Translations under genes and position numbers: made by a program
Assembly: GCF_900086585.1 (NCBI RefSeq)
Contig: NZ_FLKM01000008.1
Span: 1,240,001 to 1,304,000 of the forward strand
DNA: 64,000 nt
Origin: Emergencia timonensis
GTDB taxonomy: Bacteria; Bacillota; Clostridia; Peptostreptococcales; Anaerovoracaceae
Direction: 5' to 3'
In this document: positions 63,878 through 64,000 of the stretch, piece by piece
Layout: every line of letters starts with the position of its first letter
How positions within the stretch are numbered: position 1 is the stretch's first letter
Notes under the pieces: generated by a model
The model's input: only the letters and a program-made list of their open reading frames with translations
What the model was told of the DNA's origin: nothing
Databases searched by the model: none

Positions 63878-64000
63878 ATTTTTTGTACGAAAAATGAAGA
63901 AAAATTATAATTTTTATTTATTGTTTTAGAGTGTTTACTAATTTTACTTATAATCGGTAGCGTGTTAGAATTTTATCAATCCGATCGATCGAAAAGACTA

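Overview
The window looks like a chromosomal segment of an anaerobic, spore-forming Clostridia-class Firmicute, possibly near Anaerovoracaceae (Emergencia/Aminipila-like). That placement is inferred from gene content and moderate G+C, not from a marker-gene search. Supporting signs are spoIIE with Spo0A-box-like sites, strong AGGAGG ribosome-binding sites, S-box (SAM-I) and cobalamin riboswitches, Rho-independent terminators after most operons, and sigma-A promoters with 16-18 bp spacers. No rRNA, tRNA, CRISPR array or intact insertion sequence was recognised.

Layout. 1-5.6 kb: a partial alanyl-tRNA editing gene, a CwlD-type amidase, a gene-free gap with four DnaA-box-like sites, an unknown protein, then SAM riboswitch-metK and a PepSY protein. 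5.6-8.3 kb: an Rpn-type nuclease gene broken by an 85-bp insertion, a tandem ~102-bp repeat able to form hairpins, and aspartate kinase (lysC). 8.3-10.9 kb: an AT-rich accessory patch with a response-regulator relic and a divergent TetR / alpha-beta hydrolase pair with matching operators. 10.9-24.6 kb: an EvgS-like hybrid histidine kinase, an XRE/DUF6442-like pair, a MarR plus heterodimeric ABC exporter operon, a 29-aa membrane ORF, an ECF sigma factor with a DUF4179 partner, a frameshifted zinc-ribbon/TM/TPR gene, and a cytidylate-kinase-like gene. 24.8-33.9 kb: two large secreted surface proteins that share a C-terminal module. 34.1-38.0 kb: metG, tatD and an agmatinase-family gene.

38.1-46.2 kb is a nine- to ten-gene chemosensory operon: two CheW-like proteins, CheR, CheY, an MCP, CheC, CheD, a REC-GGDEF cyclase, CheA and a third CheW-like protein. 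It has no cheB and no flagellar gene beside it. It is followed by a TetR/radical-SAM pair and by spoIIE, which has two perfect Spo0A boxes and three hairpins upstream. A cobalamin riboswitch then precedes cbiMNQO (cobalt uptake). 53.5-63.8 kb holds another Ig-like surface protein, tilS (possibly leaderless), ftsH, a PucR-family regulator, coaX, dusB and a surface protein with a sortase-like C-terminus. The spoIIE-tilS-ftsH-coaX-dus order recalls the conserved Firmicute housekeeping locus, split here by the cobalt operon and a surface-protein gene.

The least ordinary items are the structured tandem repeat before lysC, the precise 85-bp insertion in the Rpn gene, the DnaA-box cluster, the chemosensory operon with an I-site-lacking cyclase, the compact SpoIIE with its unusual leader, and the modular surface proteins.
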